From assembly GCA_009774375.1 (NCBI GenBank), contig VSNO01000016.1, forward strand, positions 1 through 39,385: 39,385 bases of DNA. Direction: 5' to 3'. This document shows, in pieces, positions 15,644 through 24,932 of this stretch; positions within the stretch are counted from its first letter, which is position 1; every line of letters starts with the position of its first letter. This DNA is from Lachnospiraceae bacterium. GTDB lineage: Bacteria; Bacillota; Clostridia; Lachnospirales; Lachnospiraceae. The translations under genes and the position numbers were made by a program. A model generated the notes under the pieces. It was not told where the DNA came from, searched no databases, and worked only from the letters and a program-made list of their open reading frames with translations.

Positions 15644-17034
15644 GCAGGACTTTAAACAGGAGGACGGTCAGTCTGTATAAGTTGTTCCTGCGTTATCTTG
15701 CGGTGTTCTGCCTGACTACGATCCTGTTTGCGGGGGTGGTGATCCTGTGTGCGAGCGCCGGGTTTCAGAGCGGATTTGTGCTGCAGGCAAATTATGCGGA
15801 GAGAGCTGTCGGGGAAGCGAGAGACAGGATCGCCCGGAGTGAGCCCTTTGACAGGGCGTTGATTCCGTTCCCGTGCACGTATATACTGATCGATCGGGAT
15901 GGGACGGTCGTAGAGAGCGATATGACTTCTGGAGAGATCGATCGTGCGCTGGGGCAGATCAGGGCGTTGTTAAGCAATGCGCCGCGGGATGCCATGCACC
16001 AGTATGCGCTGATCGAGAGGGCGGACTCGGTCTGCGTAGTCTGTTATGACATGTATGTGCATTTTGCGTCGCCGATCCTGGATCAGTGGCTTCCGAGGCC
16101 GGAATTGCTTGCCATGCTCATTCTGCTGGCTTTTTTTCTGCTGGATGCGTTTGTGACGGCGGTGCGGTTCGGGCAAAGATTAAAAAGGGAACTGGAGCCG
16201 ATCGTTACTGCTGTTGACCGGATCGCGGGGCAGGAGCTGGATCTGGGCGTCACTGTGACAGGCATTGGGGAATTCAATACAGTGCTGCGCTCGATACAGG
16301 ATATGGGGGATGCGCTGGAGAGATCACTGAAAGAACAGTGGGAGCTGGAGCAGGACCGGCGGATGCAGATATCGGCTGTCGCACACGACATTAAGATCCC
16401 GTTGACGGTCATAAGGGGGAATGCGGAGCTGCTGCTGGAGGGAGAGCTGTCCGGCGAGGACAGGGATCTGATGGAGGGGATCTGTGCAGGCGTTTCCAGG
16501 ATCGAAAGGTATCTCGGGCTGTTAAGCGATGCTGTCAGTGTCGAAGATGCGCAGGCAATGATTGCGGAGAATTTTTCTGTGGAAACGTGTGTCGGGGAGA
16601 TCGAACAGCAGGCATCATCTCTGTGCCGCTCGAAGGAGATCGCGCTGGCGGTCAGAAAGGCGGGGAGCTCAGAAATATTTTATGGGGATCGGGAGCTTAT
16701 CGTCCGCGCGGTTTCTGATATTCTTGATAATGCGGTCGAACACACGCCGAGGCAGGGGGCGGTTGAATTGTCCGTTACAGCCGATGACGATAAGCTTGTG
16801 TTCAGGGTGACGGACAGCGGGACGGGTTTTTCGGACAGTGCCTTAAAATATGCTGCCAGGCAGTTTTATACAGAGTGCGAAGAGCGGTCGGGAAAGCACT
16901 ATGGACTGGGGCTGTTCATCGCGGCAAGGGCGGCAGGGCAGCACGGTGGCAGCCTGGTGACCGCAAACCGGGAGGACGGAAACGGGGCTGTGGTCACGCT
17001 GACAGTCATGAATGCAGATTGTGATCGTGAATAA
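15634..17034 (+). CDS. Sensor histidine kinase partner of the LanFEG regulator
   Basis: 466 residues. Two membrane helices (about 20-45 and 152-175) enclose an outer domain of roughly 110 residues, which would see the peptide. Then come a HAMP-like stretch, the phosphoacceptor H251 in AVAHDIKIPLTVIRGN, and the ATPase domain (ILDNAVEHTP, DSGTGFS, HYGLGLFIAA). The motif HDIKxPLTxxxGN is typical of the NisK/SpaK/CprK group. The ATG at 15634 lies within the end of the regulator gene, with GGGAGTGGGG in front; the longer frame from 15598 is internal to that gene. Confidence 0.9.
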   Translation: MAVSRTLNRRTVSLYKLFLRYLAVFCLTTILFAGVVILCASAGFQSGFVLQANYAERAVGEARDRIARSEPFDRALIPFPCTYILIDRDGTVVESDMTSGEIDRALGQIRALLSNAPRDAMHQYALIERADSVCVVCYDMYVHFASPILDQWLPRPELLAMLILLAFFLLDAFVTAVRFGQRLKRELEPIVTAVDRIAGQELDLGVTVTGIGEFNTVLRSIQDMGDALERSLKEQWELEQDRRMQISAVAHDIKIPLTVIRGNAELLLEGELSGEDRDLMEGICAGVSRIERYLGLLSDAVSVEDAQAMIAENFSVETCVGEIEQQASSLCRSKEIALAVRKAGSSEIFYGDRELIVRAVSDILDNAVEHTPRQGAVELSVTADDDKLVFRVTDSGTGFSDSALKYAARQFYTECEERSGKHYGLGLFIAARAAGQHGGSLVTANREDGNGAVVTLTVMNADCDRE

Positions 17035-17062
17035 GAAATACAAGGAAATCAAGGGGATATTT

Positions 17063-18175
17063 ATGAAAAGGGGATTGTTGATATTATTTTGTATGGGAAT
17101 GATGGTGACAGGCTGTGCAGACCAAAAGGCAGGCATACAGGAAGAGCCAGAGGTTTACTCACTGGATCTGGATGGGAATATCCAGATGGAAGAGACAGGC
17201 GGGAAACAGGCGGTTACAGGAAGTGAGGCAGCGCAGTCAGGGGAAACTGCAGAGAATCAGGAATCAGAAGCGGTAAGTGCATCAAAAGACAGCACGCAGG
17301 ATAACACTGGTGCACAGAGTGGTGAGAGTGCTTCGGAGGATCAGGATCATGCGAATACACAGGATCTGTATTCAGGATTTCTGAAGAATGAAGTTCCGGC
17401 AATTGTCAGGAATGACTATCTGCAGAGTGATTATAGAACAAATAATCTGGAAAGCGGGCGCGCTTATACGTTTGCGGAGCTTGGACAGTATGTCGATCAA
17501 AGCTATTTTGATCCTGAATATATGGAAAAGACAACTTACGATCAGGCGCAGTACACGTATGTGGGATGTCTGGACAATGATGCCATAAATCTCCTGGTAA
17601 AATTTATCGGACTGAATATTTACTCACCAGGTGATGACAGTTTTGCAGTCTATGTGCTTTCTGAAGAGAATGGGCAGCTGTATCTGACAGGTGAGTATGA
17701 GTGCTGGGCGCGCAGCTATACGGAACAGTATCGCAATGGCCTGTGCCGCAGCGGCGGCTCCAGCGGAGCGGGAGATCACTATGATGGGCTGTCAGCGTTC
17801 CTTTCGGACGGAAAGGAGGTATCGATCTATGAGGCGGAGATCTTAAGCGGATGGTGGACGAGTTATGTCGATGGGACGATCTACAGTGAAGTTTTTGGGG
17901 AGAACGCGGATGTGCCGCTGGAGGTGTCAGTCTATACGATCGACGGGGACATGTATCATACATTTGATATGTCGGAGTGCACCGATGATCAGAAAACCCT
18001 GTGCGAGACATATATCAACAGATGCCGCGACGAGGCGGGTGTCAACTGGGTCACAGAGGAGCAGCTGCAGGAAGCTGTCAGAAAAAGATGCAGTTCGCTC
18101 GGTATAGATTATAACATGCTTGAACAGCAGGAAGAGGTGGAGTGGATAAAAATAATTGACGAAACTGACAATTAA
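17063..18175 (+). CDS. Lipoprotein of unknown function at the end of the lanFEG-RK operon
   Basis: 370 residues. The lipoprotein signal MKRGLLILFCMGMMVTGC ends in a lipobox with C18. Residues 35-110 are a low-complexity Ser/Glu/Gln/Ala linker that would span the wall, and residues 120-370 are a folded domain (YTFAELGQYVDQSYF, YTYVGCLDNDAINLL, GEYECWARSYTEQY) that I do not recognise. The ATG at 17063 with AAGGGGA is preferred to 17012, which lies in the kinase gene. It follows the kinase by 28 bases and may be a surface peptide-binding partner of the transporter, comparable to LanI proteins in position only; that is inference. Confidence 0.78.
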   Translation: MKRGLLILFCMGMMVTGCADQKAGIQEEPEVYSLDLDGNIQMEETGGKQAVTGSEAAQSGETAENQESEAVSASKDSTQDNTGAQSGESASEDQDHANTQDLYSGFLKNEVPAIVRNDYLQSDYRTNNLESGRAYTFAELGQYVDQSYFDPEYMEKTTYDQAQYTYVGCLDNDAINLLVKFIGLNIYSPGDDSFAVYVLSEENGQLYLTGEYECWARSYTEQYRNGLCRSGGSSGAGDHYDGLSAFLSDGKEVSIYEAEILSGWWTSYVDGTIYSEVFGENADVPLEVSVYTIDGDMYHTFDMSECTDDQKTLCETYINRCRDEAGVNWVTEEQLQEAVRKRCSSLGIDYNMLEQQEEVEWIKIIDETDN

Positions 18176-18184
18176 GACTATAAT
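18156..18184 (+). promoter_or_regulatory. Consensus promoter of the apt-relA operon
   Basis: TTGACG (18156-18161) and TATAAT (18179-18184) are 17 bases apart. The -35 box lies within the last codons of the lipoprotein gene. This separates the housekeeping apt-relA-hemZ operon from the defence operon. Confidence 0.85.
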
Positions 18185-18248
18185 AGTGATATTCGAAAAA
18201 TTAAATCTTTATTAATATTTTATAATAAAAAAGATTGGAGAATACGAT

Positions 18249-18773
18249 ATGAAAAAATTGGAAGAATACGTAAGAGCAATACCTGATTTTCCGGAGCCGG
18301 GCATCATATTCCGCGATGTGACGAGTGTCCTGCAGGATGCGGAGGGGCTGCACCTTGCCATCGATACCATGCAGGAGATGGTAAAAGACCTGGAGTATGA
18401 CGTTGTGGCGGGAGCCGAGTCCAGGGGATTTATTTTTGGTACGCCGATCGCATATAATAATCATAAGCCTTTTGTCCTGATCAGAAAGAAAGGAAAGCTT
18501 CCGCGCGAGACGGTTTCCATCGATTACGATCTCGAGTACGGCAAGGCGACGATAGAGATGCACAGGGATTCCATTCAGCCGGGGCAGAAGGTTCTCGTGG
18601 TGGACGATCTGATCGCCACAGGAGGAACGACGGAGGCGATGATCAGGCTGATCGAGTCGCTCGGCGGAGAAGTGGTGGGCGTAGTCGTTCTGATGGAGCT
18701 TGCCGGATTGAAGGGCAGGGACAGGATTGCAGGTTACAGGCTTGACTCAGCGATCATCTATGAGGGCAAATAG
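18249..18773 (+). CDS. apt: Adenine phosphoribosyltransferase
   Basis: 174 residues, the usual length. It converts adenine and PRPP to AMP in purine salvage. The PRPP-binding loop is VLVVDDLIATGGTT, and the N-terminal FPEPGIIFRDVTSVL and AGAESRGFIFG are family signatures. The ATG has GGAG nine bases upstream. It heads the conserved clostridial series apt-relA-MBL-hemZ; a neighbouring (p)ppGpp synthetase gene makes sense because both draw on purine nucleotide pools. Confidence 0.97.
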   Translation: MKKLEEYVRAIPDFPEPGIIFRDVTSVLQDAEGLHLAIDTMQEMVKDLEYDVVAGAESRGFIFGTPIAYNNHKPFVLIRKKGKLPRETVSIDYDLEYGKATIEMHRDSIQPGQKVLVVDDLIATGGTTEAMIRLIESLGGEVVGVVVLMELAGLKGRDRIAGYRLDSAIIYEGK

Positions 18774-18812
18774 AAAATAGACGAATAATATGGATATGGC
18801 TGGTGATGCGAA

Positions 18813-21173
18813 GTGACAGAGGAGAAGCAGACAAGGACAGGAGAATACGAAGATTCCCTGATCATAAAAGGAAGCAAGGCAAGACCAAGAAGGACAGATG
18901 AACGAAAAATTGAATATATCAAGGAATTTCAGAGCCCCGATGAGCTGTATCAGGGGCTTATCCGGCGTGTGCACAAATACCACCCATCCGACGATATTTC
19001 GATGATCGACAAGGCGTATGCCACGGCCTGTGAGGCACATAAGGATCAGGTGAGGAAATCAGGCGAGCCCTATATCATCCACCCGCTGTGCGTGTCTATC
19101 ATTCTCGCGGATCTGGAACTCGACAAGGAGACGATCATCGCGGGGCTCCTGCATGATGTCGTCGAGGATACGATCATGACGAACGAGGAACTCAAGGAAC
19201 AGTTCGGACCGGACGTGGAGCTTCTGGTCGACGGCGTTACCAAGCTGGAACAGCTGCAGTACACCGGGGAGGCGACGCCTGACCGCCTGACGAGCCGTGA
19301 GGAGCTGCAGGCGGAAAACCTGAGAAAGATGTTCCTGGCGATGGCAAAGGATATCCGGGTGATCCTGATCAAGCTCGCGGACCGTCTCCACAACATGCGG
19401 ACATTGAAATACAAGTCTCCGGAGAGCCAGAAGCGCATTGCGAGGGAGACGCTGGATATCTATTCGCCGCTGGCGGAGCGTCTGGGCATCTCCAAGATCA
19501 AGATCGAGCTCGATGATCTTTCATTGAAATATCTGGAGCCGGAGGCGTATTATGATCTGGTGGAGAAGATCGCGCTCAGAAAAGATGTGCGCGAGAAGTA
19601 TGTGCAGGACATCGTGGATGAGGTTACAGAGCACATTATGGATGCCGGGATCGACGCCCAGATCGACGGGCGTGTAAAGCATTTCTTTAGCATATATAAA
19701 AAGATGAAGAATCAGGGAAAGACGATCGACCAGATCTACGACCTGTTCGCGGTGCGCATCATCGTTGATTCTGTCAAGGACTGCTATGCAGCGCTCGGTG
19801 TGATCCATGAGATGTATAAACCGATGCCGGGCAGGTTTAAGGACTATATCTCCATGCCAAAGGCAAATATGTACCAGTCCCTCCACACGACGCTGATCGG
19901 TTCCACGGGTACGCCGTTTGAGATCCAGATCAGAACCTTTGAGATGCACAGGGTTGCCGAATACGGTATCGCAGCGCACTGGAAATACAAGGAGGCAAGC
20001 GACGGGAGAGTGTCCACGGGCGGCGAGGACGAGAAGCTGACATGGCTCAGCCAGATCCTTGAGTGGCAGCAGGATATGTCTGACAACAAGGAGTTTATGA
20101 AGCTGCTGAAGAGTGACCTTGATCTTTTTTCGGATCATGTCTACTGTTTTACACCGGCGGGGGATGTCAAGAATCTTCCGGCTGGTTCTACTCCGATCGA
20201 CTTTGCCTACAGCGTTCACAGCGCAGTCGGGAACAGGATGATCGGCGCCAGGGTAAACGGCAAGCTCGTCACCATTGACTATCAGATCAACAACGGTGAC
20301 TGCATCGAGATCATGACTTCCCAGAATTCGAAAGGGCCGAGCCGTGACTGGCTGAACATCGTCAAGTCGGCGCAGGCGAAGAACAAGATCTCCCAGTGGT
20401 TCAAGAGCGAGTTCAAGGAAGACAACATCATCAAAGGAAGAGAGCTTCTCCAGAATTACTGCAAGTCAAAAAATATCAATATTATCGAGATCCTGAAGAC
20501 CGAGTTCCAGAAAGCCGTGATGCGCAAATACGGCTTTAACGACTGGGATGCGGTGCTTGCGGCGATCGGACACGGTGCGCTCAAAGAAGGGCAGGTCATC
20601 AACCGCATGCAGGAATTGTATGCCAGAGCGCACAGGAAAGAAGAGACGGACGAGGAGCTTCTGGCGGCGATACAGGAAAACAGCGCGAACAAACAGATGA
20701 AGCCCAAGAGCAAGACAGGCATCACGGTGAAAGGGATCCACGACGTGGCGGTGCGCTTTTCACGCTGCTGTGCGCCGGTTCCGGGCGATGAGATCGTGGG
20801 TTTTGTCACTCGGGGACGGGGGGTTTCTATACACAGGACGGACTGCATCAATATCATGAGTCTGTCCGATCTGGACCGTTCCAGGCTGATCGATGCGGAG
20901 TGGGAGCCGGAGGCTGCGGCGCAGGCCAACGAGAAGTATCTGACGGAGATCGTGATCTACGCGCAGAACAGACATGGCCTGCTGGCGGATATCACGAAGG
21001 CGCTCTCGGAGAAAAATATCGATATCCGCTCTGTGAACACGAGGACAAACAAGCAGGATATCGCCACGATCGGAATGACGTTTGAGATCGGCAGCAGGGA
21101 GGAGCTTCAGATGATCGTGGACAAATTGAAGATGATAAAAAATGTGATCGATATTGAAAGGACGAAGGGCTGA
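18813..21173 (+). CDS. relA: Bifunctional (p)ppGpp synthetase/hydrolase RelA/SpoT (Rsh)
   Basis: 786 residues with the full long-Rsh layout: HD hydrolase domain (LLHDVVEDT, LIKLADRLHNMRTL), synthetase domain (RFKDYISMPKANMYQSLHTT with RxKD), TGS domain (VYCFTPAGDVKNLPAGSTP), a conserved-cysteine region (RFSRCCAPVPGDEIVGF) and a C-terminal ACT domain (NRHGLLADITKALSEKNI). It makes and degrades the alarmone in the stringent response. The start is GTG 18813; the ribosome site is weak and the next Met is 60 residues further on, inside the HD region. The stop overlaps the next ATG by one base. Confidence 0.97.
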   Translation: MTEEKQTRTGEYEDSLIIKGSKARPRRTDERKIEYIKEFQSPDELYQGLIRRVHKYHPSDDISMIDKAYATACEAHKDQVRKSGEPYIIHPLCVSIILADLELDKETIIAGLLHDVVEDTIMTNEELKEQFGPDVELLVDGVTKLEQLQYTGEATPDRLTSREELQAENLRKMFLAMAKDIRVILIKLADRLHNMRTLKYKSPESQKRIARETLDIYSPLAERLGISKIKIELDDLSLKYLEPEAYYDLVEKIALRKDVREKYVQDIVDEVTEHIMDAGIDAQIDGRVKHFFSIYKKMKNQGKTIDQIYDLFAVRIIVDSVKDCYAALGVIHEMYKPMPGRFKDYISMPKANMYQSLHTTLIGSTGTPFEIQIRTFEMHRVAEYGIAAHWKYKEASDGRVSTGGEDEKLTWLSQILEWQQDMSDNKEFMKLLKSDLDLFSDHVYCFTPAGDVKNLPAGSTPIDFAYSVHSAVGNRMIGARVNGKLVTIDYQINNGDCIEIMTSQNSKGPSRDWLNIVKSAQAKNKISQWFKSEFKEDNIIKGRELLQNYCKSKNINIIEILKTEFQKAVMRKYGFNDWDAVLAAIGHGALKEGQVINRMQELYARAHRKEETDEELLAAIQENSANKQMKPKSKTGITVKGIHDVAVRFSRCCAPVPGDEIVGFVTRGRGVSIHRTDCINIMSLSDLDRSRLIDAEWEPEAAAQANEKYLTEIVIYAQNRHGLLADITKALSEKNIDIRSVNTRTNKQDIATIGMTFEIGSREELQMIVDKLKMIKNVIDIERTKG

Positions 21174-21808
21174 TGGCGGATCTAAAGGTAAAAAGAAGGG
21201 TGCTGAGCGCCTGCCAGACAAATTGCTATTATGTGTACAGGGAAGGGGCGGATGAGATCGTCATCATCGATCCCGGCGACAACGGGGAGGTCGTGTATGA
21301 CGATGTGAAAAGCCTCGGGTTTGAGAAGATCGCAGGAATCCTGCTGACGCATGGTCATGGGGACCACACTGGCGGTGCGCTGAAGCTAAAGGAGCTCAGC
21401 GGGGCAAAGATCTATGCCCATGAGGACGAGGCGGAGATCTTAAAAGATCCGGAGAAAAATCTGTCCGGCTGGTTTGGCAGGGCGTATGGCTTCGAGGCGG
21501 ACGAATATTTCCGGGATAAGCAGACGTTCTCCATGGCAGGCGTTGAATTTGAGGTACTTCACACGCCGGGGCATACAAAGGGCGGTTGCTGCTATTATGC
21601 TGCCGGGGATCAGACGATGTTCTGCGGGGATACGATCTTCAATGGTTCTGTCGGAAGGACTGATTTTTATTCGGGTTCCATGAGGCAGCTGGGGGATTCG
21701 ATCCGCGAGCGGATCATGACGCTCCCCGATGATGTGAAGCTTTATTCGGGACACGGTGACGCGACGACAGTCGGATACGAGAGAAAGTACAATCCATGTC
21801 TGGGATAG
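21173..21808 (+). CDS. MBL-fold metallo-hydrolase (glyoxalase II-like)
   Basis: 211 residues. The metal site is LLTHGHGDHTGG (HxHxDH), with further ligands in LHTPGHTKGG, FCGDTIF and YSGHGDAT. The fold matches short glyoxalase II-like hydrolases often encoded behind relA in Clostridia; the substrate is not established. Translation is coupled to relA through a TGATG overlap. Confidence 0.92.
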   Translation: MADLKVKRRVLSACQTNCYYVYREGADEIVIIDPGDNGEVVYDDVKSLGFEKIAGILLTHGHGDHTGGALKLKELSGAKIYAHEDEAEILKDPEKNLSGWFGRAYGFEADEYFRDKQTFSMAGVEFEVLHTPGHTKGGCCYYAAGDQTMFCGDTIFNGSVGRTDFYSGSMRQLGDSIRERIMTLPDDVKLYSGHGDATTVGYERKYNPCLG

Positions 21809-21884
21809 GCATGGATTTATTTGTGCACAGACCCGTGCTCCGCCCGGCGGGTAGAAAAGTGGTGTGAAACAGGAGATTTGCAAT

Positions 21885-23333
21885 ATGATCAATGTCTATA
21901 CCAACAGGGAAAATTATCAGTATGATGTACATGCACTGCTCAAATCCTTTTATCCGGAGCATGATGTGAGGGTGTACAACGAGAGCGAACTGAATACAAG
22001 GGAGGATAATGGCAGTCATGTCATCATACGGATCCTGGATGACAGAATGGAAATGACACTTGCCATCGATGACAGAAAAGAGTACGTGCATACATACAAA
22101 AATGACGCAGATGTCATAAAAAAACAGAGCAAGCTGTACCTGTATCATGATCTGTGTGATTATACAGGGAGGAGGCTCCCGTGGGGGAACCTTACGGGGA
22201 TCCGGCCGACAAAGCTCACCATGGCAATGCTGGCGGAAGGGATGGCGGATGACGAGATCATCGCGCAGATGAAGGCGGCGCATGCGGTAAGTGACGAGAA
22301 AGCGCGGCTTAGCCTTGATATCTCCAGGAGGGAGCGGCAGATCCTGGACAGGATTCATTATGCGGACGGCTACAGCCTGTACATCGGCATTCCGTTCTGC
22401 CCGACGACCTGCCTGTACTGCTCGTTCACATCGTATCCGATCGCGGCGTGGCGCAGGCGGGTGCAGGCATATCTGCAGGCGCTTTTTCGGGAGATCGATT
22501 TTGCGGGGGAGGTATATCGCGACAGGATCCTGGACACGGTCTATATCGGCGGGGGAACGCCGACGACGCTGGAGGCGGGCGAACTGGATGCGCTGCTGCA
22601 GCGCATCCGCGACAGGTTTGATTTCCGGCAGGTCGGGGAGTTTACCGTGGAGGCAGGGCGTGCGGACAGCATCACGCGGGAAAAGCTTGATGTGCTGAAA
22701 AAACACGGCGTGACGCGCATATCCGTCAATCCGCAGACCATGAACGATGAGACGTTAAGATACATAGGCAGGCAGCACACGGTCGCACAGGTGAGAGAAG
22801 CTTTTCATATGGCGAGAGAGGCGGGATTTGACAACATCAATATGGATATCATTCTGGGACTTCCCGGAGAGCTTGAAGCGCATGTACAGCACACGGTCGA
22901 TGAGATCAGGGAGCTGGATCCCGACAGTCTGACCGTCCATTCGCTCGCGGTCAAGCGCGCGTCGAAGCTCACCCAGTGGATCGGGGAAAACGGTATCGGT
23001 ACCCTGCGCAACACGGACGCCACGATGGAGATCGCCAGAAAGGGTGCGTGCGCGATGGACATGAAGCCATATTATCTCTACAGGCAGAAAAATATGTCCG
23101 GGAATTTTGAGAATGTCGGTTATGCGAGAGAGGGAAAATACGGGATCTACAATATCCTGATTAACGAGGAGGTTCAGACCATCATCGCGCTCGGCGCGGG
23201 CAGTATCTCAAAGAGGGTCTATCCCGACGGACGGATCGAGCGGAGCGAGAATCTGAAGGACGTGGCGCTCTACATCGAGAAGATCGACGAGATGATCGGG
23301 CGCAAGAGGAAACTTTTAAGGGGGGACTGGTGA
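21885..23333 (+). CDS. hemZ: Radical SAM coproporphyrinogen-III dehydrogenase family protein HemZ
   Basis: About 482 residues of the HemZ branch of the HemN-like radical SAM enzymes. The iron-sulfur motif is CPTTCLYC (CxxxCxxC), with the glycine-rich SAM segment YIGGGTPTTLEAGEL and VSVNPQTM-like strand IRISVNPQ. The N-terminal 130 residues (including LYLYHDLCDYTGRRLPWGNL) are special to HemZ. Oxygen-independent coproporphyrinogen oxidation is the annotated role, but most Clostridia do not make heme, so the physiological substrate is open. ATG 21885 with AGGAGA is chosen; the frame opens at GTG 21864. It overlaps the next gene by four bases. Confidence 0.92.
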   Translation: MINVYTNRENYQYDVHALLKSFYPEHDVRVYNESELNTREDNGSHVIIRILDDRMEMTLAIDDRKEYVHTYKNDADVIKKQSKLYLYHDLCDYTGRRLPWGNLTGIRPTKLTMAMLAEGMADDEIIAQMKAAHAVSDEKARLSLDISRRERQILDRIHYADGYSLYIGIPFCPTTCLYCSFTSYPIAAWRRRVQAYLQALFREIDFAGEVYRDRILDTVYIGGGTPTTLEAGELDALLQRIRDRFDFRQVGEFTVEAGRADSITREKLDVLKKHGVTRISVNPQTMNDETLRYIGRQHTVAQVREAFHMAREAGFDNINMDIILGLPGELEAHVQHTVDEIRELDPDSLTVHSLAVKRASKLTQWIGENGIGTLRNTDATMEIARKGACAMDMKPYYLYRQKNMSGNFENVGYAREGKYGIYNILINEEVQTIIALGAGSISKRVYPDGRIERSENLKDVALYIEKIDEMIGRKRKLLRGDW

Positions 23334-24748
23334 TTGTGAAAGTACGATTTGTTGAGCCGGGAAACAGGCCATATAAGCCGACGCCTTTGAATTATTTTGT
23401 GTATGACAGGTATATCAGGACACCTTCTGTCGGATTGAATACACTGGCAACGATCGTGAAAGAGGTTGTGCCGGATACCCTGATGTACAGTGAATCCATA
23501 TCCCGTCTGGTGATGGAGGATATCGTGGATGCGGACATCATTTTTATCGGTATCTTTACTTTTAACGCCGTGCGGGGATACCAGCTGGCGCGGTATTTTC
23601 AGAAAAAGAGCAGGGCAGTTGTCGTGATGGGCGGTCTCCATGCTTCCATGAATTACAGGGAAGCCGCAAGGTACTGCGACTATGTTCTCCTGGGGGAGGG
23701 GGACGAGTCGGTATTGGAGATGGTGGAGGCCGTGCGCAGGGACGAGACGCCTGCATTTCCGGGCGTCGTTTACCGGAAAAACGGGAAGCTGGTCCATACA
23801 GGGGACCGAAGGCCGCCGGAACAGTTTGAGACGATACCGGATAAGGATCTTGTGTACCGTTACAGAAAGATGGCAGGGCATAATACGCTCTGGGGACAGG
23901 TTCACGCCTCCAGAGGCTGCCCGCACAACTGCGATTACTGTGCGCTTGTGCGTCATTTCGGGAGACGGGTGAGGACGAGGACACCCGAAAATGTGCTGGA
24001 GGATATACGCAGGACGATCGCATTTCAGGAAGAAGGGCATCACAGACTGCTGAAGGCGCTGTGGATCACGGACGACAATTTCTTTGCGGACCGCGAGTGG
24101 GCTGTGGAAGTGCTGCACAAGATCATTGACAGCGGGATCAGATATCATTTTACGGTACAGGCGAGATGGGAAGTGGGGCTCGACGATGAAATGCTGGATC
24201 TGCTCAAAAGGGCGGGCTTTGTGGAGCTGGCGGTCGGGATCGAGTTTATCGACGATGAGTCCTTTGCGCTCTATCACAAGAAGAGCAGCAGGGAGAAGAT
24301 CGTGGAATCCATACGCAATATTCAGAAGCACGGACTGAGTGTCCGCGGTCTCTTTATTTTGGGGGCGGATAACCACACGGTCGGCGTGGGGGATCAGCTG
24401 GCTGATTTTGTGATCGGGAACCATATCCAGGGGGCGCTGATCCAATGTATGTACTTTGTGCCGGGCACGCCGGTCTATGAGAGTCATAAGGACCGGCTGC
24501 TCCACAAAAACTGGAGCAAGTACAACGGAAATGCAGTGCACATACCGGAAAAGATGACGCCGTATGAGCTGCAGCTGGAACATATCAGGGCGAGCAAAAG
24601 GATATATTCCTTTCCAAGACTGGTGCATGCACTGCTGTGTGAGGATGCACTGCACAAACTGCTGTTTGCAGGTGAGTATTTCTGGCACATGAGCATAAGG
24701 GCTGACCTGAAAAAGGAGCTGCCTTATCTGAAACAAAGATCGACCTGA
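23330..24748 (+). CDS. B12-binding-domain radical SAM protein, function unknown
   Basis: 472 residues. The first 150 form a cobalamin-binding-like Rossmann domain (ADIIFIGIFTFNAVRG, VVVMGGLHASMNYREA, CDYVLLGEGDESV), but the DxHxxG cobalamin ligand is missing, as often in this class. The radical SAM core follows with HASRGCPHNCDYCAL (CxxxCxxC) and WITDDNFF. It resembles the BchE/methyltransferase-like group; the substrate is unknown. The GTG start overlaps the hemZ stop (GTGA) with AAGGGGG in front, so both radical SAM enzymes are made together. Confidence 0.88.
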   Translation: MIVKVRFVEPGNRPYKPTPLNYFVYDRYIRTPSVGLNTLATIVKEVVPDTLMYSESISRLVMEDIVDADIIFIGIFTFNAVRGYQLARYFQKKSRAVVVMGGLHASMNYREAARYCDYVLLGEGDESVLEMVEAVRRDETPAFPGVVYRKNGKLVHTGDRRPPEQFETIPDKDLVYRYRKMAGHNTLWGQVHASRGCPHNCDYCALVRHFGRRVRTRTPENVLEDIRRTIAFQEEGHHRLLKALWITDDNFFADREWAVEVLHKIIDSGIRYHFTVQARWEVGLDDEMLDLLKRAGFVELAVGIEFIDDESFALYHKKSSREKIVESIRNIQKHGLSVRGLFILGADNHTVGVGDQLADFVIGNHIQGALIQCMYFVPGTPVYESHKDRLLHKNWSKYNGNAVHIPEKMTPYELQLEHIRASKRIYSFPRLVHALLCEDALHKLLFAGEYFWHMSIRADLKKELPYLKQRST

Positions 24749-24770
24749 CAAATTTTGGGAGGTGGGAAAT

Positions 24771-24851
24771 ATGCTTTGCCATATGGTGATCGATCTGAGC
24801 AGAAAACTCTGTACAAAGTCTGATGACAGGACGAAGCTTGTACAGAGGTAG
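24771..24851 (+). CDS. Possible 26-residue leader peptide before the MFS gene
   Basis: A short frame (MLCHMVIDLSRKLC, ending KLVQR) with a very good ribosome site, GGAGG eight bases before the ATG. It is too small to assign. Its coding region contains a 10-bp inverted repeat, and an exporter gene follows 81 bases downstream. This is the layout of ribosome-stalling leaders that control antibiotic-resistance genes, but no stalling motif is known for it. Confidence 0.35.
   Translation: MLCHMVIDLSRKLCTKSDDRTKLVQR
24807..24847. repeat. Inverted repeat within the leader upstream of the MFS gene
   Basis: CTCTGTACAA (24807-24816) and TTGTACAGAG (24838-24847) are exact reverse complements, 21 bases apart. 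No T-tract follows, so this is not a simple terminator. It could be an RNA hairpin covered by a ribosome translating the leader frame, or a repressor operator. Confidence 0.7.
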
Positions 24852-24932
24852 ATATATGATTCGTCCGACATTGGATTTTGTACATATTATTCTGATGCGA
24901 TGAGATTTTTGGAATAGAATGGAGAAGATTCA

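Noticed and set aside
18185..18248. Second promoter around the TATAAT-like bases near 18225
   Set aside because: No suitable -35 box lies upstream, while the TTGACG-N17-TATAAT promoter at 18156-18184 is far better.
23270..24871. 533-residue open frame on the minus strand
   Set aside because: It is antisense to the intact B12/radical SAM gene, is rich in His, Arg and Gln as expected of a shadow frame, and has no ribosome site or domain.
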